A DNA stretch of 64,000 nucleotides from Pseudomonas brassicacearum subsp. neoaurantiaca (GTDB lineage: Bacteria; Pseudomonadota; Gammaproteobacteria; Pseudomonadales; Pseudomonadaceae): assembly GCF_013608025.1 (NCBI RefSeq), contig NZ_VDLV01000010.1, positions 55,527 through 119,526 of the forward strand. Direction: 5' to 3'. Shown here in pieces: positions 9,117-17,500 of the stretch. The notes beneath the pieces are model-generated. The model had not been told where the DNA came from and did no database searches. It saw only the letters and a list, made by a program, of their open reading frames with translations. Made by a program: the position numbers and the translations under genes. Each line of letters starts with the position of its first letter. Within the stretch, counting starts at the first letter, position 1.

Positions 9117-9841
9117 GACGGGGCGACTGTTGCTTCAAACATCAGCGCACAACTGAGCTCCGGATAATCGATGCCCACAGTGCACATGGCCTGGACGATG
9201 TCCGCCCCCAGGTTCAACGCTTTCAGTTGTCCGGTGGTGAAGGGCTTGAGGAACACACCTTCCTTGCGCACGACCTGGAGCCCGGCGGCTTCCAGTTCAG
9301 CGGTCAGGGTCTGTAGCGAGTAGCTGCGCACATGGCCCAGTTCCAGATCGCCACTGCCCAGCGCCATCATGTCGCCCAACAGTCCAGCCGCGTGACCGAA
9401 CCGTCGATGCAGCGACTCGCCATTGGGAACCAGCACGAAGCAGCGGCCACCCGGCGCAAGAAAATGCTTGAACCGTTGCAGCACGACCTGTGGATCCTCG
9501 ACATGCTCCAGCACAAACCCCATCACGATGAGGTCGAAACGCTTGTCGGTGTCGAACGTCTCGAAGTAGCTCTCGACGACTTCGGCCGCATTGTCCGGGT
9601 ACTGGGCCTTGAACTGGGAGATCACCGAGGCGGAGCCATCAATGACCACGTGTTCGCGGAAAAACTGCGAAAAGCGATGGGTGCTGAAGCCATGGCCAAC
9701 GCCAAGCTCCAGCAAGCTTTGCGCCTGGGTGCAGAGCGCCATGATGCGCTGGGGATACCAATTGAGAATGATGTTGTTGTCATACGCGTAGCCAAAGCTG
9801 TCGCTGTAGGCGGCGATGAACGTATCCAGATCGTTGCTCAT
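9113..9841 (-). CDS. Class I SAM-dependent methyltransferase
   Basis: The 242-aa protein carries motif I (SLLELGVGHGFSTHRFS, around residues 40-56), the acidic post-I end (VVIDGSAS) and an FDLIVMGFVLEHVEDP motif. This is the standard layout of a UbiE/BioC-like class I methyltransferase. In a sugar-modification operon it most likely O-methylates a sugar, or the acyl group on it. The start ATG at 9841 lies 45 bp after the glycosyltransferase stop. Its end overlaps the epimerase start by 4 bp. Confidence 0.8.
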   Translation of the reverse strand: MSNDLDTFIAAYSDSFGYAYDNNIILNWYPQRIMALCTQAQSLLELGVGHGFSTHRFSQFFREHVVIDGSASVISQFKAQYPDNAAEVVESYFETFDTDKRFDLIVMGFVLEHVEDPQVVLQRFKHFLAPGGRCFVLVPNGESLHRRFGHAAGLLGDMMALGSGDLELGHVRSYSLQTLTAELEAAGLQVVRKEGVFLKPFTTGQLKALNLGADIVQAMCTVGIDYPELSCALMFEATVAPS

Positions 9842-9886
9842 GTCACATGCACTCCGCTGCGCGGCAAAAGTAATAGTCAGTACGGA

Positions 9887-12800
9887 TCAATCAGGCAGCC
9901 AGGCTTGTCGCCAGGCCTCCAGGCGCTCGCCTTCGAGCAGCCATTGTGTCCGCACGGTCGATTGCAAGGCGTCCCCCAGCGTCGCAGAGGCTTCACGGTC
10001 TTCCAGATGCAAGCGAATCGCCCTGACCCAGTCTTGCGCCTGGTTATCGACTCGCGTCAGCGGCAAGACCTCGCCCCCGACGAAACCGGGCACCCGGCTG
10101 CAAATGACCGGATGTCCGCATGCGGCATGCTGCAAGACACGCAAGTCACCTGAACAGGCGTTGCCGAGGGAGTGCGCCATGGGCACAAGCGCGAGGTCCA
10201 GGTTCAACGCGGCCAGGGCCGTTGCCAATTGCTGCTGGGGGACATTGGGGTGCTGCTCTTTCAGGAAAGGCTGCAACGCCGCGGGGCAGTCACCCAGCAC
10301 CACCCAATCCACTTCGCCGGCGAACGCAGGCACCACATCGGCCAGCAATTGGGTATCCTTGCCGCCCAGCCAGCCCAGGCGCGGCTTGGCCCCCACGCGT
10401 CGCTTGCCTTGCACACGCCCCCACGCGGCCGGCAGCCGGGCTTCCAGCACGCGAATGTCGTCGTGCTGGCCTTGCAGCAGTTCGGCCAGCGCAGGCGTGG
10501 GGACCAGTACCCGATCGACCTGCAGCATCCCGAACCGCAGGCGCTCCAGCAGTTCCTCGGCGGAGCAATCAACCTTCAAGTCCATTTCCGGCAAATACCC
10601 GTCCAGATCGTAGACCGTGAACGCCTTGGAGAACGCCCTCAGGCGGCTCAGGGCCAGTAGCCCGGCGTCATCCAGAGGACGCTGCAACACCACGGTAGTC
10701 GGCGCCAGGCGCTCTATTTCTACCGGCGACAACAGACTCGAAACCGCCACGCCTTCGACCTGCCCCGCTTCAAGCAAGGTACTGAACGGTTGAACCAGTC
10801 GAGAATAGGCCGCTACCTGCTGATCGGTGACGCAAACCAGCATCCTCGGTACGCTGCCTTGCAACGGATACCAGCACAGGTCCGAATTTTCCCGGGAGAA
10901 ACCTTCGCCGGCGCGCAATGAAAAATTAGCGTTGTAGGCAGGGTCGTGGGCCAACTGCGGCAACCAGCGCGCCAGCATGGCGTCCTCCTGCTCGCTACTG
11001 GCGCGCAGATTTGACACAGCGTCCATCAAAATACGTGCGTAGGGCGTCCAGACGTTCAGATAACCTGCCCGCTGCAACTTCAGGCACAAATCAACGTGTG
11101 TCCAGGGCGCCAGCAATGGATCGATGTCGAAGCCGCCGGCCTCAAGGAACAGCGCTCGACGCAACATCAGGCATTCGCCGCCCACCGCGGAACAGTTCTG
11201 CTCAAGCCCAAGCCGCCCCATGTCACTCGCAGCCTCAGCTGACAACCCCCCGAAAGCCCCGCCGACAATGCCCCCAAGTCCCAATACGAGTCCGGCCTGG
11301 CGCACACGCCCCTGGCTATCCTGCAACTTGCCGCCCACCGCCCCGATTTCCGGGCGCTGGGCATGATTAAGCAATGCTTGCAGCCACCCCGCCTCAAGCA
11401 CAACGCTTTGCGCATCGAGCCAAAGCAGGTATTCACCCCGCGCGTCTTGCGCCGCCGCGTTGCACATGGCCGCACGAGACTGTCCCGGCATGAAACGCAA
11501 TGCCTGGAACCGGCCTTCGCCCATCGACTCGACCAAGCCCAGCCACTCGAGTAATGCGGGGTCATCGGCGCCCGGCTCGATCAGCAAGACTTCAAAATCC
11601 ACAGCGTCAGTCTGCATCAGCAAACTTTCCAGGCAACGCTGGAAATTATCCAACTGCCCTTCCAGATAGATAAGGATACTGACCGAGGCCTGTCGCTCGT
11701 GCCCATAATCGACACGATAACGACCTGGCTCCAGTGCTATCGCTTGGGCCTGGCCATAGCCACGCGCCTGTAAGTGGGCGTCGATGGCGGCGCGCTCATC
11801 AGCGCATGCCGACTGCCGCAGCTCGTTGGCGATCAGCAGGGGTTCGCTGACATGGCCAATGCTCGCCATGCCTTGCTCGCTGATCAGGCGCAGCTGATAA
11901 GCCAACTCGAAGGCGCCACCGCAGCCATTGTCAAAACCGCTCAGGCGCATCAGCACCTCACGACGGTACATCCAATGACGGGAAAGGCTGGAGGGAAACG
12001 CCAGGAGTAAATCCAGATTGAGGTCGGGCCGCAACGAAAGGTTGACAACCCCGCCCATACGCAACGCCTCGTCGGCGAACACCGCCAGACAACTGTCAGG
12101 CGCATCGAGCAGATTCAGAGCCATCATCAGCAGCCCCGCAGCGGTGAGCTCTTCGCCCGCCTCGACCAGCAGTAACCAGTCGGTCTGGGTGCTGGCGAGC
12201 AAGCCGTTGATCGCTTCCACCGGCTGCTTGGGATCGCACGCCAACCACTGGACATTGACACGCCCGGGATCAGCCTCCCCCATTACGCAAACATGGAGGC
12301 GCTGGTACAACTGTCGATCCAGACTGTCCAGGGTGTGCGCCAGCGCCAATCGATTGCCGTCATCACGGACCAGGACAGTGAAGCTCGGCGCCGCCGAGCT
12401 CGCCAAACGTTCATTGATCAAACGCAACTGCTGCGCCAACGGGTAGCGTTGACGCAACCAGTCCAGCACACCCAGACGGTTACCGACGGCCTCTCGGGCA
12501 GCCGTCGCCTGGGTCTTGGCGATAAACACATCCAGCTGCTGCCAGAACGACGCGGTGCGTTCAACGTAACGTGGCAGGGCGTCATCAAGGCTTGCTCGGG
12601 CCTGATCCAGCGCGTCCGGCTGATCAAGCATGGCAAAGCCGACGCTGCCAAAGAAGCTGGTGTCGAGCAGCGGCTGGTCGACGCCATGTCCCGGAATGAA
12701 TATCACCGGACATCCACACAGCACGGCCATTACGCAGGTCATCGACCATTCATAGGAATACATCACCTCTGCCTTGCGCAGTAGCTCGGCCAGCTCAGGC

Positions 12801-13423
12801 AGGGATACAGGATTGGCCATGCTCAGCAGACGAACATCCGCTGGCAGCAGCGAGTAGTCGACCTGATCCAACGGGTGGCGGTTCTGGTAGAGATAGCTGC
12901 CCTTGCGCACGGCGCCAGCGCCCACCGTCGAAAACATTTCGATATCGACCGCCGGCAGGCACAACAGGTCGCCGGCAAGGTCACCACGGTGCTCGGCGAG
13001 CCGGGCCGCGTAATAGAACAACAAATCGGTGGGCGCGGCGTTCATGCCTTTGCCGGTGAGAAACCCCTCGAAATTCAACAGGAAACGCGCCACGACCGGA
13101 CAGTTGAGCGGATTGCCTGGAAACACTTCGGGGTAAACCGCGATCGGCACCTTGCCCGATGCTATGTGGCGCTGCTTGATTGCGGAGGTGATCACTGGCG
13201 TCTTGAGGTCTGGATTGACCACTTCGGTGCCACAGATGTAAGCCTCACGACCACTGAGATTGAGCATATGGCAAAGGTAATGCAGCGAGACGACGCCCGA
13301 CGACGACTCACGGTATGCCGGTGCCAGGAAGTAATATGGGTGTTCGGGCTTGGCATACATCAGCCGCAGGCGCGCCAACGCCTGTTCGTGCGAGTAAGCG
13401 TCCAGCTGCGCGAGGTTCGACAT
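9887..13423 (-). CDS. Giant multidomain glycosyltransferase (Fgt-like, probable flagellin glycosyltransferase)
   Basis: The product is 1178 aa from the ATG at 13423; a TTG three codons upstream is less likely. Residues 1-330 form a domain I cannot name, containing the YFLAPAYRESSSGVVSLHYL segment. About 345-570 and 575-840 look like two GT2-type domains; the second includes ASVSILIYLEGQ and a YLLWLDAQSVVLEAGWL acceptor-site segment. About 860-1178 resembles a GT4-type domain with a late CSGDLRVLQHAACGHPVICS nucleotide-sugar region. Size and multidomain layout recall P. syringae Fgt1/Fgt2 and P. aeruginosa FgtA, which glycosylate flagellin. It lies beside the flagellar operon under a putative RpoN promoter. 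Flagellin as acceptor is an inference; lipopolysaccharide is the alternative. Confidence 0.75.
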   Translation of the reverse strand: MSNLAQLDAYSHEQALARLRLMYAKPEHPYYFLAPAYRESSSGVVSLHYLCHMLNLSGREAYICGTEVVNPDLKTPVITSAIKQRHIASGKVPIAVYPEVFPGNPLNCPVVARFLLNFEGFLTGKGMNAAPTDLLFYYAARLAEHRGDLAGDLLCLPAVDIEMFSTVGAGAVRKGSYLYQNRHPLDQVDYSLLPADVRLLSMANPVSLPELAELLRKAEVMYSYEWSMTCVMAVLCGCPVIFIPGHGVDQPLLDTSFFGSVGFAMLDQPDALDQARASLDDALPRYVERTASFWQQLDVFIAKTQATAAREAVGNRLGVLDWLRQRYPLAQQLRLINERLASSAAPSFTVLVRDDGNRLALAHTLDSLDRQLYQRLHVCVMGEADPGRVNVQWLACDPKQPVEAINGLLASTQTDWLLLVEAGEELTAAGLLMMALNLLDAPDSCLAVFADEALRMGGVVNLSLRPDLNLDLLLAFPSSLSRHWMYRREVLMRLSGFDNGCGGAFELAYQLRLISEQGMASIGHVSEPLLIANELRQSACADERAAIDAHLQARGYGQAQAIALEPGRYRVDYGHERQASVSILIYLEGQLDNFQRCLESLLMQTDAVDFEVLLIEPGADDPALLEWLGLVESMGEGRFQALRFMPGQSRAAMCNAAAQDARGEYLLWLDAQSVVLEAGWLQALLNHAQRPEIGAVGGKLQDSQGRVRQAGLVLGLGGIVGGAFGGLSAEAASDMGRLGLEQNCSAVGGECLMLRRALFLEAGGFDIDPLLAPWTHVDLCLKLQRAGYLNVWTPYARILMDAVSNLRASSEQEDAMLARWLPQLAHDPAYNANFSLRAGEGFSRENSDLCWYPLQGSVPRMLVCVTDQQVAAYSRLVQPFSTLLEAGQVEGVAVSSLLSPVEIERLAPTTVVLQRPLDDAGLLALSRLRAFSKAFTVYDLDGYLPEMDLKVDCSAEELLERLRFGMLQVDRVLVPTPALAELLQGQHDDIRVLEARLPAAWGRVQGKRRVGAKPRLGWLGGKDTQLLADVVPAFAGEVDWVVLGDCPAALQPFLKEQHPNVPQQQLATALAALNLDLALVPMAHSLGNACSGDLRVLQHAACGHPVICSRVPGFVGGEVLPLTRVDNQAQDWVRAIRLHLEDREASATLGDALQSTVRTQWLLEGERLEAWRQAWLPD

Positions 13424-13472
13424 CGGGTGCAATCTCCAGAATCAAATCAATCAGGGGTGTCGCAAGGCCCGC

Positions 13473-14174
13473 TCAGGCAGCCCCTTTCTTCAGAAAAGCC
13501 GATGCATCCGCGCCGGTGTTGAATAACAGGTCGATGACACTTACCGCATGCTGGAAGTCGCCATACACCTGCGGATATTCGGGGTAACCGGCATAGCTCA
13601 TGTACGACACCGTGATCCCATTCGCAGCGAAGGCCGCTTCGTCGAGGTAGTGACTGGCCGCAGGACCGGAAAGGTATTCGTTGGCACCGAGGGTCTTGCA
13701 CAGGTGAATCAGGCGCTCGTTCCTGCCCTCTGCGCCACCCAGTTCCTCGGAACGGTAAAGTGGCGTGTGAATCCCCAGCAGGGGGCATAAGCCGGCGATG
13801 AAAAGTTGATTGATGCGGGTCAGATGGGTGAACTCGGCAGCCTGTTCGTAGAGCGCACGGATAGGCGCCTCCATCTGGGCGAAGCATGGCGCGCGGCGGT
13901 AGCTCTGCTCTATTGTCTTCCAATGCGCCGGGGCCCAATCCGGACTGGTGATCTGGGCTTCATTGATCAACTGGCCGAGACGGCCCTTTGTCTTGACCGG
14001 GATACTTAGCCAATGCTCGCCTTGGGCAGTCTTGATCTTGTTACGGTTGCGCCAGTCGTTACGGGTGTACTGCACATCGTCATAGAGGATGAACGCATCG
14101 ACGCTGTGGATCATGTCGAAATAGCCCTTCCAAGGGATGTAATTCGACTGCACCACGGCTATTTTCTTTTGCAT
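13473..14174 (-). CDS. WbqC-like family protein
   Basis: This 233-aa protein begins MQKKIAVVQSNYIPWKGYFD, with YDDVQYTRNDWRNRNKIK near residues 31-48, the hallmark of the WbqC family (PF08889). WbqC proteins occur in O-antigen and flagellar-glycan clusters. Their biochemical role is poorly defined, probably transfer or installation of a sugar substituent. The ATG at 14174 is chosen because the upstream extension to 14279 runs through the promoter region and has no family similarity. It is the first gene of the seven-gene glycan operon, about 90 bp from a putative sigma-54 promoter. Confidence 0.85.
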   Translation of the reverse strand: MQKKIAVVQSNYIPWKGYFDMIHSVDAFILYDDVQYTRNDWRNRNKIKTAQGEHWLSIPVKTKGRLGQLINEAQITSPDWAPAHWKTIEQSYRRAPCFAQMEAPIRALYEQAAEFTHLTRINQLFIAGLCPLLGIHTPLYRSEELGGAEGRNERLIHLCKTLGANEYLSGPAASHYLDEAAFAANGITVSYMSYAGYPEYPQVYGDFQHAVSVIDLLFNTGADASAFLKKGAA

Positions 14175-14262
14175 CCTGAACCTCACCACGCGGCGGAAAC
14201 CGGGCTTTGCCCTGTCAAAAAATCGCCACCCAATAAGAAAAAGCGTGGACAGGACGGGATAT

Positions 14263-14278
14263 AGCAAATCCCATACCA
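14263..14278 (-). promoter_or_regulatory. Candidate sigma-54 (RpoN) promoter of the glycan operon
   Basis: On the minus strand the sequence TGGTATGGGATTTGCT has TGG and TTGCT with 12 bases between GG and GC, the strict RpoN -24/-12 spacing. It lies immediately after the phhR stop and about 90 nt upstream of the WbqC-like ATG, so transcription would enter the whole operon. RpoN control would tie the glycan genes to flagellar regulation (FleQ), as expected for flagellin glycosylation. No FleQ site was sought. Confidence 0.6.
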
Positions 14279-14279
14279 T

Positions 14280-15839
14280 CTAGAATTCGGACTTGCCCAC
14301 CTCATACTCACGCAGCTTATTAGCAATGGTCGTATGAGAAACCCCCAGCCGCTTACCGAGTTGCCGACTGCTCGGATGCTCGGAATACAAACGTTCCAGC
14401 ACCGCTTTCTCGAAACGCCCAACGATCTCGTCCAAGCCACCCTCAAGGGAAAAATCGCCGAGGGGTTGGCGTACGCCGTAGTCCGGAAGGCGGATATGTT
14501 CGGCCTTCACCGTCCCGCCATCGCACAGGGAAACCGCCTGGAACAACACGTTTTCCAACTGCCGGACGTTGCCCGGCCAGTGGTAGTGACTGAGACGGTC
14601 CATCGCCGCCGGTGCCAGCCTTGGCAAAGGGCAGCCGATCTGGCGACTGGCCTGGTCGAGAAAATGCTCGACCAGCGGGGCCAGCCCGTCGAGGCATTCC
14701 CGCAGCGGTGGGATGTGCAGGGAAAGCACATTCAGCCGATGGTACAAATCCTGGCGGAATTCGCCTCGGGCACAGAGTTCGGACAAATCGACCTGGGTCG
14801 CGCAGATCACCCTGACATCCAGGTACACCTCTTCATCACTGCCTACGCGGCGAAAGCATCCGTCCTGCAGGAAGCGCAGCAGTTTCACCTGCAAGCGCGG
14901 GCTCATTTCCCCAACCCCGTCGAGAAACAGCGTCCCGCCCGCCGTCAGTTCCAGCAGCCCGAGCTTGCCTTCGGCCCGGGCCCCTTCGAAGGCGCCAGGG
15001 CCGTAGCCGAACAGCTCGGTCTCGGCCATGGATTCGGGCAACCCGGCGCAATTGAGCGCCATCAGCGGCGATTGCCCGCGCGGGCTCGCCAGGTGACACG
15101 CGCGGGCCAGCAGTTCCTTGCCCGTGCCGGTTTCGCCTTCGATCAACAGTGGCGCGTCCAGCGGCGCCATGCGCCGGGCCTCCCGGACCACCGCTGCCAT
15201 AACCTTCGAGCTCTGGAAAATACTGTCGAAACCGCGCAGTTCCTGCTTACGCACGTTATAGATGCGTTCGCCCACCCGATCAGCGCGGTGCAGGGTCAAC
15301 ACCGCGCCGGCCATGGCCTCGCTGTCGTCGTGCTCCGATTGCAGCGGTGCGATGTCGGCCAGGAACACGTCGCCCTTGACCTTGACCCGCAACCCGTTGA
15401 TCCGCGACTGGTTGGCGCGCACCAACTCAGGCAAGTCGAAATCCTCGGCGTAGCGGGACAACGGGATTCCCGGGACCTCGTCCACTCGCACCCCGAGCAA
15501 TTGCGCCGCCGCCCGGTTGGCCGCGACGATGGAGCCACCCATGTCGATCGACAACACCGGGAACTCCAGGGCGCCGAGCAAGGCGTTGAGCTCCATGTGC
15601 CGACGCTCGCTGGGCATCAGGCCTACGCGCTTGACGCCGAATACCCCGGCAATGCCTTCGAATTTCGGACGCAACGCCTGGAACTGGATGTTGATCAGGT
15701 TCGGGCAGTGCAGGTAGATCGCGTTGCCATGCTCGCCCCCCACTTCACCTCGGGCGACGTTGATGCCGTATTCCACCAGCAGGTTGAGGATATCCCGCAG
15801 GATGCCGATGCGGTTCTGACAATGGACTTTGATACGCAT
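14280..15839 (-). CDS. phhR: TyrR/PhhR-type aromatic amino acid regulator
   Basis: This 519-aa protein has the TyrR domain order. An N-terminal ACT domain (about 1-75, MRIKVHCQNRIGILRDILNL) is followed by a PAS domain (80-190) and an AAA+ sigma-54-activator-type ATPase domain (205-440) with Walker A GETGTGKE. A Fis-like helix-turn-helix sits at the end (SSRQLGKRLGVSHTTIANKL). The sigma-54 contact loop reads GAFEGA instead of GAFTGA, so classical sigma-54 activation may be impaired, as in E. coli TyrR. It is divergent from phhA with a TyrR box between them. PhhR activates phenylalanine and tyrosine catabolism in Pseudomonas. Confidence 0.93.
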   Translation of the reverse strand: MRIKVHCQNRIGILRDILNLLVEYGINVARGEVGGEHGNAIYLHCPNLINIQFQALRPKFEGIAGVFGVKRVGLMPSERRHMELNALLGALEFPVLSIDMGGSIVAANRAAAQLLGVRVDEVPGIPLSRYAEDFDLPELVRANQSRINGLRVKVKGDVFLADIAPLQSEHDDSEAMAGAVLTLHRADRVGERIYNVRKQELRGFDSIFQSSKVMAAVVREARRMAPLDAPLLIEGETGTGKELLARACHLASPRGQSPLMALNCAGLPESMAETELFGYGPGAFEGARAEGKLGLLELTAGGTLFLDGVGEMSPRLQVKLLRFLQDGCFRRVGSDEEVYLDVRVICATQVDLSELCARGEFRQDLYHRLNVLSLHIPPLRECLDGLAPLVEHFLDQASRQIGCPLPRLAPAAMDRLSHYHWPGNVRQLENVLFQAVSLCDGGTVKAEHIRLPDYGVRQPLGDFSLEGGLDEIVGRFEKAVLERLYSEHPSSRQLGKRLGVSHTTIANKLREYEVGKSEF

Positions 15840-15891
15840 AAGAGGCCCGATGTTTGTTGGAAATCCGTGGCAAGCAAGCTTGCTTCCGCCC

Positions 15892-15993
15892 GTAGGAGCT
15901 GCCGAGCGAAGCGAGGCTGCGATCTTTTCGCAGGCTGTTAAATCTCAAGCGAAAAGATCAAGATCAAAGATCGCAGCCTTCGGCAGCTCCTAC
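15892..15993. repeat. Large REP-like inverted repeat (GTAGGAGCTGCCG family)
   Basis: Left arm GTAGGAGCTGCCG..GCTGCGATC and right arm GATCGCAGC..CGGCAGCTCCTAC are near-perfect inverted copies enclosing an inner GATCTTTTCGC / GCGAAAAGATC pair. This is a long cruciform or RNA hairpin typical of Pseudomonas intergenic repeats. It lies just upstream of phhR. Confidence 0.85.
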
Positions 15994-16120
15994 AGGGTGC
16001 GGACCGGTTGCTCGCCATGAGGTTTTTTGCATGGCGGCGCAAATAGCCGTCAAGATTATGTGACAGTTGTAGGAGGTTTCCCAACAAAAAATGCCTGGAA
16101 CACCGTACCGCGCCGAGATA

Positions 16121-16138
16121 CGTAACGAAAACTTTACG
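16121..16138. promoter_or_regulatory. TyrR/PhhR operator box upstream of phhA
   Basis: CGTAACGAAAACTTTACG is a near-perfect dyad. It matches the TyrR box consensus TGTAAA-N6-TTTACA in 10 of 12 conserved positions, with the arms CGTAA(C/A) and TTTACG mirroring each other. It lies 120 bp upstream of the phhA ATG and between phhR and phhA, where PhhR is expected to bind with phenylalanine or tyrosine as effector. Confidence 0.8.
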
Positions 16139-16258
16139 ATATTTGCGCTTACGCACCGCCGGACGCCAGGACAGCCTGCTGCGAACACCGCTGCTTCGAG
16201 TTATCTCTAATGCATCGCTGGACATAACAACAAACCAGTAAATCAGCAGGAGAGCAGC

Positions 16259-17044
16259 ATGAAGCAGACGCAGTACGTGGCCCGCGAGCCCGATGCGCAA
16301 GGTTTTATCCACTACCCCGCCGAAGAACACGCGGTGTGGAACACGCTGATCACCCGCCAGCTCAAAGTCCTCGAGGGCCGTGCGTGCCAGGAATACCTGG
16401 ACGGCATCGACAAGCTGGGCCTGCCCCACGACCGCATTCCGCAGTTGGGGGAAATCAACAAAGTCCTCGGCGAAACTACGGGCTGGCAAGTCGCCCGGGT
16501 GCCGGCGCTGATCCCCTTCCAGACGTTTTTCGAATTGCTTGCCAGCAAGCAGTTTCCCGTCGCAACGTTTATTCGTACGAGGGAAGAACTGGATTACCTG
16601 CAAGAGCCCGACATTTTCCATGAGATCTTTGGCCACTGCCCGCTACTGACCAACCCCTGGTTCGCTGAATTTACCCACACCTACGGCAAACTCGGCCTAC
16701 AAGCCTCCAAGGAAGAACGCGTCTACCTCGCCCGCCTGTATTGGATGACCATCGAATTCGGCCTGGTCGAAACCTCGCAAGGCCGGCGCATCTACGGCGG
16801 CGGCATTCTTTCGTCGCCCAAGGAAACCGTGTACTCCCTGTCGGACGAGCCGGAGCACCAAGCCTTCGATCCGCTGGAAGCCATGCGCACGCCGTATCGC
16901 ATCGACATCCTGCAACCCGTGTACTTCGTGCTGCCTGAACTCAAGCGCCTGTTCGACCTGGCCCACGAAGACATCATGGGGATGGTCAAACGCAGCCGGG
17001 AACTGGGCTTGCACGCACCGAAATTTCCACCGAAAGCGGCGTGA
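16259..17044 (+). CDS. phhA: Phenylalanine-4-hydroxylase
   Basis: This 261-aa protein matches the bacterial monomeric phenylalanine hydroxylase length. The iron ligands are visible as H121 and H126 (in FHEIFGHCPLL) and E166 (in YWMTIEFGLV). The enzyme converts phenylalanine to tyrosine with tetrahydrobiopterin and O2. It is followed by phhB, which recycles the pterin cofactor, and phhC. A GGAG-type ribosome site (AGGAGAGCAGC) precedes the ATG. Its expression should depend on PhhR bound at the upstream box. Confidence 0.97.
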   Translation: MKQTQYVAREPDAQGFIHYPAEEHAVWNTLITRQLKVLEGRACQEYLDGIDKLGLPHDRIPQLGEINKVLGETTGWQVARVPALIPFQTFFELLASKQFPVATFIRTREELDYLQEPDIFHEIFGHCPLLTNPWFAEFTHTYGKLGLQASKEERVYLARLYWMTIEFGLVETSQGRRIYGGGILSSPKETVYSLSDEPEHQAFDPLEAMRTPYRIDILQPVYFVLPELKRLFDLAHEDIMGMVKRSRELGLHAPKFPPKAA

Positions 17045-17143
17045 ACCGCCATTTTTGATCTCAATTGAGTCTGTTGTACGACACGGCTTTGCTTTAGCGT
17101 GGGTGCATCGACGTTTTCCAAATATTCGATCCGGGAACACACC

Positions 17144-17500
17144 ATGAACACTCTGAACCAAGCCCATTGCGAAGCCTGCCGCGCCGACGCCCCGCAAGTC
17201 AGCGACGAAGAACTGCCGGTACTGATCAAGCAGATCCCGGACTGGAACATCGAAGTGCGCGACGGCGTGATGCAACTGGAGAAAGTTTTCCTGTTCAAGA
17301 ATTTCAAGCACGCCCTGGCGTTCACCAATGCTGTCGGAGAGATCTCCGAGGCCGAAGGTCACCACCCTGGCCTGCTCACCGAGTGGGGCAAAGTCACCGT
17401 CACCTGGTGGAGCCACTCCATCAAGGGCCTGCACCGCAACGACTTCATCATGGCCGCTCGCACCGACGAAGTGGGCAAGACCGCCGAGGGCCGCAAGTAA
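17144..17500 (+). CDS. phhB: Pterin-4a-carbinolamine dehydratase
   Basis: This 118-aa protein begins [20 protein letters not shown]. It carries the PCD/DCoH signature (a GHHPGL pair of histidines followed by [18 protein letters not shown]). It dehydrates the 4a-hydroxytetrahydropterin made by PhhA, regenerating cofactor, and in pseudomonads is needed for phhA expression. The ATG at 17144 fits the family start better than the longer frame from 17099. Its stop overlaps the phhC start (TAATG), so the two are translationally coupled. Confidence 0.95.
   Translation: MNTLNQAHCEACRADAPQVSDEELPVLIKQIPDWNIEVRDGVMQLEKVFLFKNFKHALAFTNAVGEISEAEGHHPGLLTEWGKVTVTWWSHSIKGLHRNDFIMAARTDEVGKTAEGRK

Larger units (their letters stand above)
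15840..16258. other. phhR-phhA divergent intergenic region
   Basis: This 419-bp gap has no convincing gene. It contains a half REP-like motif near 15866-15890, a large inverted repeat at 15892-15993, and a TyrR/PhhR box at 16121-16138. It ends in a GGAG-type ribosome site before phhA. A weak sigma-54-like match (AGGACAGCCTGCTGC, 16168-16182) has correct GG-GC spacing but poor flanking bases, so I do not call it a promoter. Confidence 0.7.

Noticed and set aside
14334..15941. A 535-codon frame opposite phhR
   Set aside because: It is a shadow of a high-GC gene with a complete ACT-PAS-AAA-HTH layout on the other strand, and its product is low complexity.
16168..16182. Sigma-54-like element upstream of phhA
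   Set aside because: GG-GC spacing is right but the -24 and -12 bases match poorly, and PhhR carries a GAFEGA loop, so I did not list it as a promoter.
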